Source: Pedobacter sp. UBA1951 | Lineage (GTDB): Bacteria > Bacteroidota > Bacteroidia > Sphingobacteriales > Sphingobacteriaceae | Direction of reading: 5' to 3' | DNA: 23,653 nucleotides | NCBI GenBank assembly: GCA_002336465.1 | Contig: DDEP01000110.1 | Location: 5,381-29,033 of the forward strand | Shown here: positions 6,419 through 14,231 of the stretch, piece by piece | Layout of the letters: each line of letters begins with the position of its first letter | How positions within the stretch are numbered: position 1 is the first letter of the stretch | Translations under genes and position numbers: made by a program | Notes under the pieces: model-generated | What the model saw: only the letters and a program-made list of their open reading frames with translations | The model's database searches: none | Told to the model about the DNA's origin: nothing

Positions 6419-8739
6419 TAAAATTTAAAATTATAGGAAACAGAGGGCACAAACTTAAATAACGTGATTCTTACCGCTTCGGTTACCGAAGGGTCTTTTT
6501 CAGATTCTCTAAAGGTTATGGCATAGGCATTTTTTCTTCCATAAGCGTTGTACAAACTGAACGAAAGTTCTGAACTAAAATTCTTTCTCTGTTTTAACTT
6601 ATAATTTGCCCCTAAATCTAACCTGTGGTAAGCGGGCATCCTATGCCCATTTCTACCATTATAATAGAAGAATACCACTCCATCCATATTGTATTTTCCG
6701 GCAGGGAAAGTAATGGCATCGCCCGTATAATAAATCCAAGATGCAGAGAAACTCCATTTTTTACCCGGATCATATGACATAACTGTAGAGAATTCATGCG
6801 TTCTATCCTGACGGGCATTGTACCAATTGCCTTGATTAATCCCCTCTATTTTTCTTTCTGTTTTTGAAAGAGTATAACTTAACCAACCTGTTAATTTCCC
6901 CTTTTTCTTCTTGAATAAAAATTCAAGGCCATAAGCCCTCCCTTTCCCTCCAAGAATTTGCGTTTCTATATTATCTGAGTTAAACGTATCTGCACCATCT
7001 CTATAATCGAGTTGGTTCTGCATTGTTTTATAATAGCTTTCTACATTAAACTCAAAAGTATTACCCATAAAATTGCGATAATAGCCAACTGCATACTGAT
7101 CTGAAATCTCTGGTTTAACCATTAAAGAACTTGGCAGCCATTTATCGCTTGGCCTACCTGAGGTAGAGTTAGAAATAAGGTGCATATTTTGTGTATTTCG
7201 TACATATGACATCTTAACCGACTGATCATTCCTCAACAAGTAACTTAAGGCTAAACGAGGTTCAAGGTTGAAATATGTTTTAACTATTTCTCCGCTTTTG
7301 TAAGTTTTCGTACCCACAATATTTCCCTCTGGATCAACAAGCAGGAAATCGCCTTTACCCAAAATGCTGAAAGCGCTTAATCTTAATCCTGCGGTAATGT
7401 TAAACTGCGGAGAGATATTCCACTCATCAGACATAAAAAGGCCGTTCTCTAAGGAATAACGTTCTTGGTAGTTAATTGGGTTATAACTCGATTGCCCTTC
7501 TGATGTTATTTGCCCCGGTTTTACGGTATGATATATGCTATTAAGTCCAAATTTCAACTGGTTTTGAGCGGAAATCTGCCAAAAATACTGGTGTTTAAAA
7601 ATCAGGTCCTTAATCTGAGAGAAAATCTGTACGTTATCTAAACCTGTGTTAACAGCGATCTTATTCTGATAACCGGTATAAGAGGCCGTGGTGTTTACAC
7701 TTAGGGCCGAAGAGAACAAATGCTGCCATTGCAGGCTCGCTTGTTTATTGCCCCATGTTAAACCAAAAGTTTCTGCAAGACCTAATTTATCTGCGCCCAA
7801 ATACCCCGTAAAAATCAGTTTATCCTGCTCGCCAAGCTTAAAATCGGCTCTGCCATTTACATCATAAAAATACATGATGTTCTTGTTGATACTACTGTCT
7901 GGCGATAGCCTAATCAATGCATCAACATAGGTGCGACGCCCTGAAATGATAAAGGAAGATTTTTCCTTTTGGATTGGCCCCTTAAGCGTTAGTTTAGAAG
8001 AAATCAATCCGATGCCTCCATCCACTTCAAACTTTTCAGGATTACCCTGCTTCATCTTAACATCCAAAACAGACGAGAGCCTGCCGCCAAACTGAGCCGG
8101 CATTCCTGTTTTATAAACGGTAATATCTTCTACAGCATCGGGATTAAAAGTCGAGAAAAATCCCATCAAATGAGATGCGTTATACACCGGAACATCGTCC
8201 ATTAAAACCAAGTTTTGATCTGAAGAACCTCCACGCACATAAATCCCTGCTCCACCTTCTCCTGCCGACTTGATTCCCGGTAAGAACTGTATTGCTTTTA
8301 ATATATCTCGTTCACCAAAAATAAGCGGTATGCTTTTCACTTCTTTCATGTTTAGCTTTTCGGCTCCCATCTGTGGGCTTTCGAGCTTGCGCTCATTCAT
8401 CCTTGACGAAACCACAACTTCATTTAGGGTATTTAAATCTTCTTCCAGTTCAAAATCCAAAATTTGATCTTGTTTAACCACCAAAGATTGCCTCTTGGCT
8501 TTAAATCCAACGGCTGCAACATCAAACACATAATTTCCTGGTTTGAGTTTGATTTCATAAAACCCCAAGCTATCTGTATATACTCTTTGTTTAATTCCTG
8601 ATATTTTAACGTTTACTCTTTCTAAGGGTTCGGTTCCGGATCTTACGATCCCAGAAATGGTAAAGACCTGTTGAGCAGATAATGTTAGGGGAAAAGCAAA
8701 GAAAAGGAAAAGGCTCAGCTTCAATAAAAGAGGTCTCAT
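6418..8739 (-). CDS. TonB-dependent receptor with N-terminal carboxypeptidase-regulatory-like domain
   Basis: A 773-residue outer-membrane receptor. A signal peptide (about 1-22, ending LSA|QQ) is followed by a CarboxypepD_reg-like beta sandwich (about 26-110: ISGIVRSGTEPLERVNVKI, YEIKLKPGNYVFDVAAVGF) and a plug domain (about 130-235) with AIQFLPGIKSAGEGGAGIYV, RGGSSDQNLVLMDDVPVYN and PAQFGGRLSSVLDVKMKQGN. The rest is a 22-strand-type barrel ending in FVPSVSYNFKF, with the aromatic C-terminus of outer-membrane proteins. It takes up an unknown substrate with energy from TonB-ExbBD. Coupling to the DUF4249 gene, and the absence of SusD, sigma/anti-sigma or polysaccharide-degrading genes, argue against a classical PUL. 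Length is in the usual range for this subfamily. Confidence 0.93.
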   Translation of the reverse strand: MRPLLLKLSLFLFFAFPLTLSAQQVFTISGIVRSGTEPLERVNVKISGIKQRVYTDSLGFYEIKLKPGNYVFDVAAVGFKAKRQSLVVKQDQILDFELEEDLNTLNEVVVSSRMNERKLESPQMGAEKLNMKEVKSIPLIFGERDILKAIQFLPGIKSAGEGGAGIYVRGGSSDQNLVLMDDVPVYNASHLMGFFSTFNPDAVEDITVYKTGMPAQFGGRLSSVLDVKMKQGNPEKFEVDGGIGLISSKLTLKGPIQKEKSSFIISGRRTYVDALIRLSPDSSINKNIMYFYDVNGRADFKLGEQDKLIFTGYLGADKLGLAETFGLTWGNKQASLQWQHLFSSALSVNTTASYTGYQNKIAVNTGLDNVQIFSQIKDLIFKHQYFWQISAQNQLKFGLNSIYHTVKPGQITSEGQSSYNPINYQERYSLENGLFMSDEWNISPQFNITAGLRLSAFSILGKGDFLLVDPEGNIVGTKTYKSGEIVKTYFNLEPRLALSYLLRNDQSVKMSYVRNTQNMHLISNSTSGRPSDKWLPSSLMVKPEISDQYAVGYYRNFMGNTFEFNVESYYKTMQNQLDYRDGADTFNSDNIETQILGGKGRAYGLEFLFKKKKGKLTGWLSYTLSKTERKIEGINQGNWYNARQDRTHEFSTVMSYDPGKKWSFSASWIYYTGDAITFPAGKYNMDGVVFFYYNGRNGHRMPAYHRLDLGANYKLKQRKNFSSELSFSLYNAYGRKNAYAITFRESEKDPSVTEAVRITLFKFVPSVSYNFKF

Positions 8740-8921
8740 AAACAGCTACAAATCAAGGTTTAAACAAATTATAAAACTATATTGGCAAATATGCTAAAAA
8801 TAGGGCTTACCGGATTCACTTATATGTCAATATATCGTTAAAACATTCCTATTTAGATTAGTGTATATGAACGCCTTGTTTGTGTCTTTTATTGCGCCCC
8901 TGTAGATTAACGATTAATTGC

Positions 8922-8929
8922 TACTTTTG
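8922..8929 (+). promoter_or_regulatory. -7 promoter element of trmB
   Basis: TACTTTTG matches the TAnnTTTG consensus and ends 17 nt before the GTG start at 8947, predicting a leader of about 10 nt. No convincing -33 TTTG is present at 17-23 nt spacing. The divergent gap 8740-8946 otherwise holds nothing I can name. Confidence 0.5.
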
Positions 8930-8946
8930 TATTTTAATATTAAACC

Positions 8947-9597
8947 GTGGGTAAAGATAAATTAAGAAAGTTTGCAGAGATCAATACGTTTCACAACGTT
9001 TACCAGTTAGAAGAAGGCAAACCTTTAAAAGGAAAATGGGGTAGTGAACATTTTAAGAACGATAATCCTATTGTTTTAGAACTGGCCTGCGGAAAAGGGG
9101 AATATGCCGTTAACTTAGCCAAATTATTTCCAGAGAAAAACTTTATAGGAATAGATTTGAAAGGGAACCGTATATGGCGAGGTGCTAAAACCGGAATGGA
9201 AGAGAACATTCCCAACCTTGCTTTTTTACGCATACAAATAGAAGATTTGCAAGACTACTTTGGAGAAAAAGAGGTGGATGAAATCTGGATTACCTTTGCA
9301 GATCCACAACCGCAGATCAGCAGGGAGCGCAAACGCCTTACCTCTCCTAATTTTTTAGCAAAATATAAGCCTTTGTTACGTGATGGGGCAAAAATAAACC
9401 TGAAAACCGATAATGACGGCTTGTATAACTATACAAAAGAGAAAGTTGCTGAATTAGGCTTAGTAACGCATAAAGATACCGATCATCTTTACCAATCTGA
9501 TTTAGCAGATGAGGTTCTCTCTATCAAAACGCATTACGAACGGATTTATCTCAAAAAAGATAAGAACATCAATTATATTCAGTTTTCTTTTAATTAA
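8947..9597 (+). CDS. trmB: tRNA (guanine-N7-)-methyltransferase TrmB
   Basis: A 216-residue cytoplasmic enzyme that makes m7G at tRNA position 46 using SAM. The SAM-binding motif ELACGKGEYAVNLA is at about 45-58, followed by NFIGIDLKGNRIWRGAKT (65-82). The family's DPWPK region appears as ITFADPQPQ (115-123), a variant with Ala-Asp-Pro-Gln instead of Pro-Asp-Pro-Trp. NLKTDNDGLYNYT and the C-terminal SIKTHYERIYL are also family-typical. Translation must start at GTG 8947: an in-frame TAA lies at 8941-8943, and the protein begins GKDKLRKFAEI as in relatives. A -7 box is directly upstream. It probably leads a short run with the ATL and CMD genes, though a repeat element separates it from them. 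Confidence 0.93.
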   Translation: MGKDKLRKFAEINTFHNVYQLEEGKPLKGKWGSEHFKNDNPIVLELACGKGEYAVNLAKLFPEKNFIGIDLKGNRIWRGAKTGMEENIPNLAFLRIQIEDLQDYFGEKEVDEIWITFADPQPQISRERKRLTSPNFLAKYKPLLRDGAKINLKTDNDGLYNYTKEKVAELGLVTHKDTDHLYQSDLADEVLSIKTHYERIYLKKDKNINYIQFSFN

Positions 9598-9605
9598 CAT
9601 ATCTT

Positions 9606-9664
9606 GTCATGCTGAACTTATGTTCAACATCTGCTAAAGATCCCCGAACAAGTTTGGGGTAACG
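9606..9664 (+). repeat. Degenerate Bacteroidota intergenic palindromic repeat
   Basis: The stretch between trmB and the ATL gene holds two adjacent hairpins: TGCTGAAC/GTTCAACA, then CCCCGAAC/GTTTGGGG around an AA loop, each with one mismatch or G-U pair. The outer ends (GTCATGCTGAACTT and AAGTTTGGGGTAAC) are partly complementary to each other. I recognise the 'GTCATGCTGAACTTGTTTCAGCATCT...' type of dispersed repeat common in Pedobacter and flavobacterial genomes; this copy looks decayed. Only one copy is in the window. Confidence 0.65.
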
Positions 9665-9667
9665 AGC

Positions 9668-9675
9668 AAGGAGAG
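9668..9675 (+). promoter_or_regulatory. Strong Shine-Dalgarno-like site before the ATL gene
   Basis: AAGGAGAG is placed 6 nt before ATG 9682. Bacteroidota genes rarely use a Shine-Dalgarno; most starts in this window have only A-rich leaders. The site directly follows the intergenic repeat and may be fortuitous. Confidence 0.4.
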
Positions 9676-9681
9676 AAACAA

Positions 9682-10008
9682 ATGGATACAAATTTTTATG
9701 AACAGGTTTTTGAAGTTGTACGCCTTGTTCCTAAAGGACGAGTAACTTCTTATGGTGCCATCGCAAAAGCTTTGGGCGTAGCCAATTCTTCTAGAATGGT
9801 AGGACATGCCATGAACTATGCTGGTATGTCGCAACCTAAAGTGCCCGCACATCGCGTAGTAAATAGTGCTGGATTACTTACTGGAAAGTTTCATTTTTCT
9901 CCGCCCGCTTTAATGGAAGAGCTTTTAGCCGCCGAAGGTATTATTGTTGAGAACGACAAGGTAAAGAACTTCAAAAAAATCTTTTGGGATCCGTTGAAGG
10001 AGCTTTAA
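9682..10008 (+). CDS. Alkyltransferase-like protein (ATL), MGMT family without the acceptor Cys
   Basis: A 108-residue protein of the O6-methylguanine-DNA methyltransferase C-terminal domain family: FYEQVFEVVRLVPKGRVTSYGAIAKALG (helix-turn-helix DNA binding), then SSRMVGHAMNY and PAHRVVNSAGLLTG. The methyl-accepting PCHR motif is PAHR here, so the protein cannot accept an alkyl group itself; it belongs with ATL proteins (E. coli has PWHR), which bind O6-alkylguanine and hand lesions to nucleotide excision repair. The single-domain length of about 105-110 aa fits ATLs. An AAGGAGAG sequence 6 nt before the ATG is an unusually good Shine-Dalgarno for this phylum. The CMD gene follows after 47 nt. 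Confidence 0.9.
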   Translation: MDTNFYEQVFEVVRLVPKGRVTSYGAIAKALGVANSSRMVGHAMNYAGMSQPKVPAHRVVNSAGLLTGKFHFSPPALMEELLAAEGIIVENDKVKNFKKIFWDPLKEL

Positions 10009-10055
10009 ACCAATTTAATTTACAATTAATCTTATTTCTAAAAACCAAAACCACC

Positions 10056-10400
10056 ATGGGGAAATTAGTAGAAGACTTTAACACCTATCGTACAAAAATG
10101 AACAACAGGGTCATGGAAACGGCCAATACCAATATCAAACGTTTTTTTGCCTTAGACACAACCTCTTATGCCGATGGCGCTTTATCTGTTAAGACCAAAG
10201 AAATGCTGGGTCTCGTTGCCTCTATGGTATTGCGTTGTGATGATTGTATTAAGTACCATTTAGAGAAATGTTATAACGAAGGTGTGAACGATGATGAAAT
10301 GAACGAAGTATTTATGATCGCCAATTTAGTAGGTGGTTCTATCGTTATTCCACATTACAGAAGAGCTGTTGAGTTTTGGGATGACCTGAAAAAAAGCTAA
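10056..10400 (+). CDS. Carboxymuconolactone decarboxylase (AhpD-like) family protein
   Basis: A 114-residue small helical protein of the CMD/AhpD superfamily. The AhpD-type redox motif is clear: VLRCDDCIKYHLEKCYNEG, that is CxxC followed by His three residues later. In AhpD these residues form a disulfide relay with alkylhydroperoxidase activity. NEVFMIANLVGGSIVIPHYRRAVEF is the usual C-terminal helix pair. The start is ATG 10056 (MGKLVEDFNTYRTKMN); an in-frame ATG at 9984 would overlap the ATL gene and add 24 unrelated residues. It lies 47 nt after the ATL gene and ends just before a bidirectional terminator. The redox motif suggests an antioxidant role; the physiological substrate is not shown. 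Confidence 0.88.
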   Translation: MGKLVEDFNTYRTKMNNRVMETANTNIKRFFALDTTSYADGALSVKTKEMLGLVASMVLRCDDCIKYHLEKCYNEGVNDDEMNEVFMIANLVGGSIVIPHYRRAVEFWDDLKKS

Positions 10401-10410
10401 AATTCAAGCC

Positions 10411-10452
10411 AATAAAAAAATGCGGAGTTTAAGAGCTCCGCATTTTTTTATT
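10411..10452. terminator. Bidirectional intrinsic terminator
   Basis: Arms 10411-10427 and 10436-10452 pair over 17 bp (core TGCGGAG/CTCCGCA) with an 8-nt loop and flanking A7/T7 tracts. It serves the CMD gene on the plus strand and the M28 peptidase on the minus strand. Confidence 0.92.
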
Positions 10453-10465
10453 AATCTGATCTCAT

Positions 10466-12106
10466 TTACTTTTTCTTTTCAAAAATATCTCCCGGATTCC
10501 AAACAGGTCTCTCAGTATCATTTGCAACCAAGTAACCAATTAAGAAATTTAACTGGGCGTATTTTTTACCGGCGTCAAAATCAAATATGCCATTAATATC
10601 ATCTTGTGGCTTATGGTAATATTTAGCACGCCATTCTTTTACAAATACATCTAAATCGTTTTTGCCATCAGCTGTTTTGTTTCCGTATTTAACGTGTAAA
10701 GCAGGGATACCTTCTTTAATAAAACTGTACTGATCACTACGCACAAACCTGTTCTCTTTTGGCTCAGGATCTGGCTCTACTGTTAAGCCCATGTATGCCG
10801 ATGCTTCATTTACGGGATTAATCAAAGTAGAATGTTCTGCTCCTAGTGCTGTTACAGATAACAACGGTGCAATAATAGTAGGCATATCTGTATTTACATT
10901 TGCCACAATCTGATTAATGTTAACCGTTGGCTTAATCGCAAAATACGAAGAACCCAAAAGTCCCATTTCTTCTCCGGTTACCATCAGGATCAAAATTGAT
11001 CTTTTAGGTTTAGCTTTTAACCCCGAGTAAATTTTAGTGATCTGCAACAAACTGGCCACTCCAGACGCATTATCGTGAGCTCCATTATAAATAGAATCTC
11101 CCTCAATAGGCTTACTTACACCCAAATGGTCAAGGTGTGCGCTATGCACCACAAATTCTTTTTTTAGTTTAGGATCTGAACCTTCAATTTTTCCGGCAAC
11201 ATTATAGGTAATAAAATCACTGTGGCTTGTTTTATAAGAAGCCTTGATCTTATAATTTGTAGCGAAAGATTGCGTTTCGCCTTTCTTTAGTTTTTCAGTA
11301 ACTGTAGGGATGTCCTTGTTTACACTATTGAATATTTTTTGAACCACATTAAAGCTCAACGTACCCGCAATTTTCAAGTCTTTTGAGCTAAAACTCGATG
11401 AAACAACCAGTTCTCCTTTAGGAGTCATTACAGCAATGCTAGGTCTATTTGCTGCTCCTTGCGGAATATTTCTTTGTCTCTCTACCACCGTGGCCATAAT
11501 AACGCCAATTGCACCATGGTGCAATGCATTTTTTTGTATCGTTGCAATGTTCATGCTTGCCGAAGCCTCGCTTGGTGAAAAGCTTTCGGGAGCACCACGT
11601 AACACCATTACAATTTTACCTTTTACGTTAAGCCCCTTATAATCGTCGTAGTTTTTAGTAGGGGCGGTAATGCCATATCCTACAAAAACAAGATCCGCAT
11701 CAACAGAAGTCTGAGTTGCTACTGGATTTGGATTTAAAATTATACCATGCTCTTCAACTAAATTTTCACTGCCGGTATTTGAGTACAAAGAAGCTGTAAA
11801 ATCAGGCTCAATTGTAGCACTACGCATTAAAATAGATTGTAGCCAAGAGCCATTTTCGCCAGCTGGTTTCACACCGTTTTTCTTCAACTGTTCAACAACA
11901 TAGTCTACTGCCATTTTATAGCCCGGTGTACCGGGTTTTCTCCCCAAGAGCTTATCATCTGCCAAATAGGTAATATCTGCTTTTATCTGGTTTGCACTTG
12001 CAAGTTCTAATGCATTTGCAACTTCTTTGCTTATACGCTCTTGAGCAAACGATGCTTTTGCCAATAACATACAAGAGAATGCGGTAATTAAAATTCTGGT
12101 TTTCAT
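10466..12106 (-). CDS. Secreted M28-family zinc metallopeptidase
   Basis: A 546-residue secreted aminopeptidase-type enzyme. Signal peptide about 1-21 (KASFA|QE). Residues about 130-260 form an inserted PA-like domain (DLVFVGYGI, GKIVMVLRGAPE, ALHHGAIGVIMAT). The M28 catalytic domain has HSAHLDHLG (zinc ligand His324, Asp326), GAHDNASG (bridging Asp345), VTGEEMGLLGS (general base Glu379, ligand Glu380), NTDMP (Asp407) and a late YYHKPQDD with candidate ligand His498, so the two-zinc site appears complete. It probably releases N-terminal residues from peptides in the periplasm or outside the cell; specificity cannot be read. Single-gene unit: the Fic gene ends 227 nt upstream, and that gap shows nothing convincing. 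Confidence 0.92.
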   Translation of the reverse strand: MKTRILITAFSCMLLAKASFAQERISKEVANALELASANQIKADITYLADDKLLGRKPGTPGYKMAVDYVVEQLKKNGVKPAGENGSWLQSILMRSATIEPDFTASLYSNTGSENLVEEHGIILNPNPVATQTSVDADLVFVGYGITAPTKNYDDYKGLNVKGKIVMVLRGAPESFSPSEASASMNIATIQKNALHHGAIGVIMATVVERQRNIPQGAANRPSIAVMTPKGELVVSSSFSSKDLKIAGTLSFNVVQKIFNSVNKDIPTVTEKLKKGETQSFATNYKIKASYKTSHSDFITYNVAGKIEGSDPKLKKEFVVHSAHLDHLGVSKPIEGDSIYNGAHDNASGVASLLQITKIYSGLKAKPKRSILILMVTGEEMGLLGSSYFAIKPTVNINQIVANVNTDMPTIIAPLLSVTALGAEHSTLINPVNEASAYMGLTVEPDPEPKENRFVRSDQYSFIKEGIPALHVKYGNKTADGKNDLDVFVKEWRAKYYHKPQDDINGIFDFDAGKKYAQLNFLIGYLVANDTERPVWNPGDIFEKKK

Positions 12107-12333
12107 AACCGCAAATAAGTAAAAACTAGGCTCTTCTTAAAAGAATGAACGTAAATTTAGTATAGACATTTCTTAAAAAGAATAGATTCATGGCGTAATC
12201 AGATTATTTCTTTTATGCATCTAATTATTCAGGCTGAAATATGTTAGAATACGCTAGCTCTTTCCGTTTATCTCTTTTTTAAGAATCGATTTATAAATAT
12301 TTTAAAAGTTTCAAAAGGCCGTGTGCAAAAATA

Positions 12334-13467
12334 TTAATCATTATTAAACAGGGCTAAATAATCTTTAAAAACGTACAGTTTATTTCGCTGTGCACCCGAT
12401 ACTTCTCTAATTACACCCAACCGTTCCAAATCCGTCAGAAGTTTATAGGCTGTTACGTTTGATTTTTGTATTACAGCCTCAACTTTGGCCACATCAACAA
12501 CAGGCTGTGTGTACATAAATTCGATTACTTTTTTGGCATCCACACCTCTATTCCCCAAACTCTTAACTGTTGTTTCCAGATTTTTCTGCAATTGCATAAT
12601 GCCATCAAAGGTTACAACTCCTTTTTTAGCTGTTTCTATTACACCAGTTAAAAAGAATTTTAACCATTGGTTTAAATCGTGATTAGTTCTTACTCTCATC
12701 AAATTATCATAATACAACAATCTGTTCTGTTCAAAAAAATCAGACAGGTACAATATGGGTTGTTTCAATATTCCTTTTGCCACTAAATAAAGTGTAATCA
12801 GTAATCTGCCCACCCTACCATTTCCATCTAAAAATGGATGTATGGTTTCAAATTGGTAATGTATAATGGCAATTTTAATTAAATCTGGCAGAGGGTTAAT
12901 CTCATCGTTGGCAAATTTTTCTAAATCAGACATGAGTTCAGGAATAGAGGTATATACCGGAGGGATAAATACGGCATCATTTAACGTTGCTCCCCCAATC
13001 CAATTTTGGCTTGTTCTATATTCGCCCGGCAGTTTGTGTTTACCTCTTACCCCCGTTAGCAAAATTTTATGCGTTTCCTTTATCAACCGCGAAGAAAAAG
13101 GTAAACTGTGCAACAATCTTACCGCTTCGTTCATCGCAGAAATATAATTTTGCACCTCTTCCCAATCATCTCGTTTCTCCTGCACAATTTCTTCTTTGGT
13201 TAAAAAAGCTTCTTCCATATTGGTTTGCGTGCCTTCTATTTTCGATGATTGTGTAGCCTCTTTAGCGATGTGCATTCTAATGAACAAATCAATATTCACA
13301 TATTCAGAATACATATCTAATCTGCCCAAATGCCTATCGGCAATACTAAGCAAGTGGATAATTTGCATATCGGTAAGTTGCCAGTCTTTATTGATAAAAG
13401 AAGGTTGAAAACTTTTGTAATACCCTTGATTAATTTTGCCTCCAGATTGATAGCTATTCATAAACAT
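12334..13467 (-). CDS. Fic family protein with N-terminal inhibitory motif and C-terminal winged helix
   Basis: A 377-residue Fic protein. The catalytic motif HPFLDGNGRVGR (210-221) is intact, so nucleotide transfer (usually AMPylation of a Ser/Thr/Tyr on a target) is expected. Upstream, SSKIEG (74-79) fits the class II inhibitory motif [S/T]xxxE[G/N], whose Glu78 blocks productive ATP binding until released. A beta-hairpin 'flap' candidate is GGATLNDAVFIPP (158-170). The C-terminal part (about 310-372) looks like a winged helix (VAKVEAVIQKSNVTAYKLLTDLERLGVIREV), suggesting DNA binding or autoregulation. No small antitoxin gene adjoins, which agrees with intramolecular inhibition. The start may be Met1 or Met3. 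Target unknown. Confidence 0.92.
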   Translation of the reverse strand: MFMNSYQSGGKINQGYYKSFQPSFINKDWQLTDMQIIHLLSIADRHLGRLDMYSEYVNIDLFIRMHIAKEATQSSKIEGTQTNMEEAFLTKEEIVQEKRDDWEEVQNYISAMNEAVRLLHSLPFSSRLIKETHKILLTGVRGKHKLPGEYRTSQNWIGGATLNDAVFIPPVYTSIPELMSDLEKFANDEINPLPDLIKIAIIHYQFETIHPFLDGNGRVGRLLITLYLVAKGILKQPILYLSDFFEQNRLLYYDNLMRVRTNHDLNQWLKFFLTGVIETAKKGVVTFDGIMQLQKNLETTVKSLGNRGVDAKKVIEFMYTQPVVDVAKVEAVIQKSNVTAYKLLTDLERLGVIREVSGAQRNKLYVFKDYLALFNND

Positions 13468-13652
13468 CTCTTTTTATTAAATAAAGATAACCACTATTTA
13501 AGAAAAACATACAAAAACTTAAATAAAAGAAATGCTATTTAAGAAAACTGAAATAATTTGTATAGCTAAAAGTAAAATCTTTTAAAGAAATAAGCTTGTC
13601 ATAAACATCCAATTTTCTATCTTAAGCCCTGTATTCATTTTAATCCTGTAAC

Positions 13653-14222
13653 ATGTCTGCTTCGCAATCTAACTCATTAACACGCTGCTCTTGGTGCGGC
13701 AAAGATGAACTTTATGTAAAATACCATGATCAAGAGTGGGGGAAACCCGTTTACGATGATAGGGTTCTCTTTGAATACCTTGTGCTTGAAGGTGCACAGG
13801 CCGGATTAAGTTGGATTACCATTTTACGCAAACGAGAAGGATATAGAAAAGCTTTTGCCGGCTTTGATGCAGTAAAAGTTGCCGCTTTTACACCAGAACA
13901 AGCTGAAGCGCTTATGCTCAATGATGGTATTATAAAAAACAGGCTAAAAATTAAAGCAACCATCAGTAATGCACAACATTTCTTACAGATACAAAAGGAT
14001 TTTGGTTCTTTTGCAAACTACATTTGGGGATTTATGCCCAATAAGAAACCTTTGATTAATCATTTTGATGGCAATGCACCTGCACGCACCGATATTTCTG
14101 ATGCCATAGCAAAAGACATGAAAAAAAGAGGATTTAAGTTTTTTGGCTCTACCATTTGTTACGCTTTTATGCAAGCTGTTGGTATGGTAAATGACCACAT
14201 TCCTTCATGTAGTTTCAGATAA
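13653..14222 (+). CDS. tag: DNA-3-methyladenine glycosylase I
   Basis: A 189-residue base-excision repair enzyme that removes 3-methyladenine from alkylated DNA. The family zinc site is complete: Cys12 (RCSWC), His25 (KYHDQEWG), His182 and Cys186 (NDHIPSC), with the same 13- and 4-residue spacings as in E. coli Tag (C4/H17 and H175/C179). VLEGAQAGLSWITILRKREGYR (44-65) contains the conserved Glu46 of the base-recognition pocket, and YIWGFMPN and RGFKFFGSTICYAFMQAVGMVNDH complete the fold. Monocistronic; divergent from fic across 185 nt. Its stop lies only 9 nt from the stop of the convergent gene with no terminator hairpin. Confidence 0.96.
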   Translation: MSASQSNSLTRCSWCGKDELYVKYHDQEWGKPVYDDRVLFEYLVLEGAQAGLSWITILRKREGYRKAFAGFDAVKVAAFTPEQAEALMLNDGIIKNRLKIKATISNAQHFLQIQKDFGSFANYIWGFMPNKKPLINHFDGNAPARTDISDAIAKDMKKRGFKFFGSTICYAFMQAVGMVNDHIPSCSFR

Positions 14223-14231
14223 ACAGACTTT

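Noticed and set aside
9984..10055. Upstream ATG for the CMD gene
   Set aside because: It would overlap the ATL stop region and add 24 residues unlike the family.
12326..12333. Minus-strand TATTTTTG matching TAnnTTTG upstream of the M28 gene
   Set aside because: A single -7 match in A/T-rich DNA, with no -33 TTTG and about 220 nt from the start codon; expected by chance.
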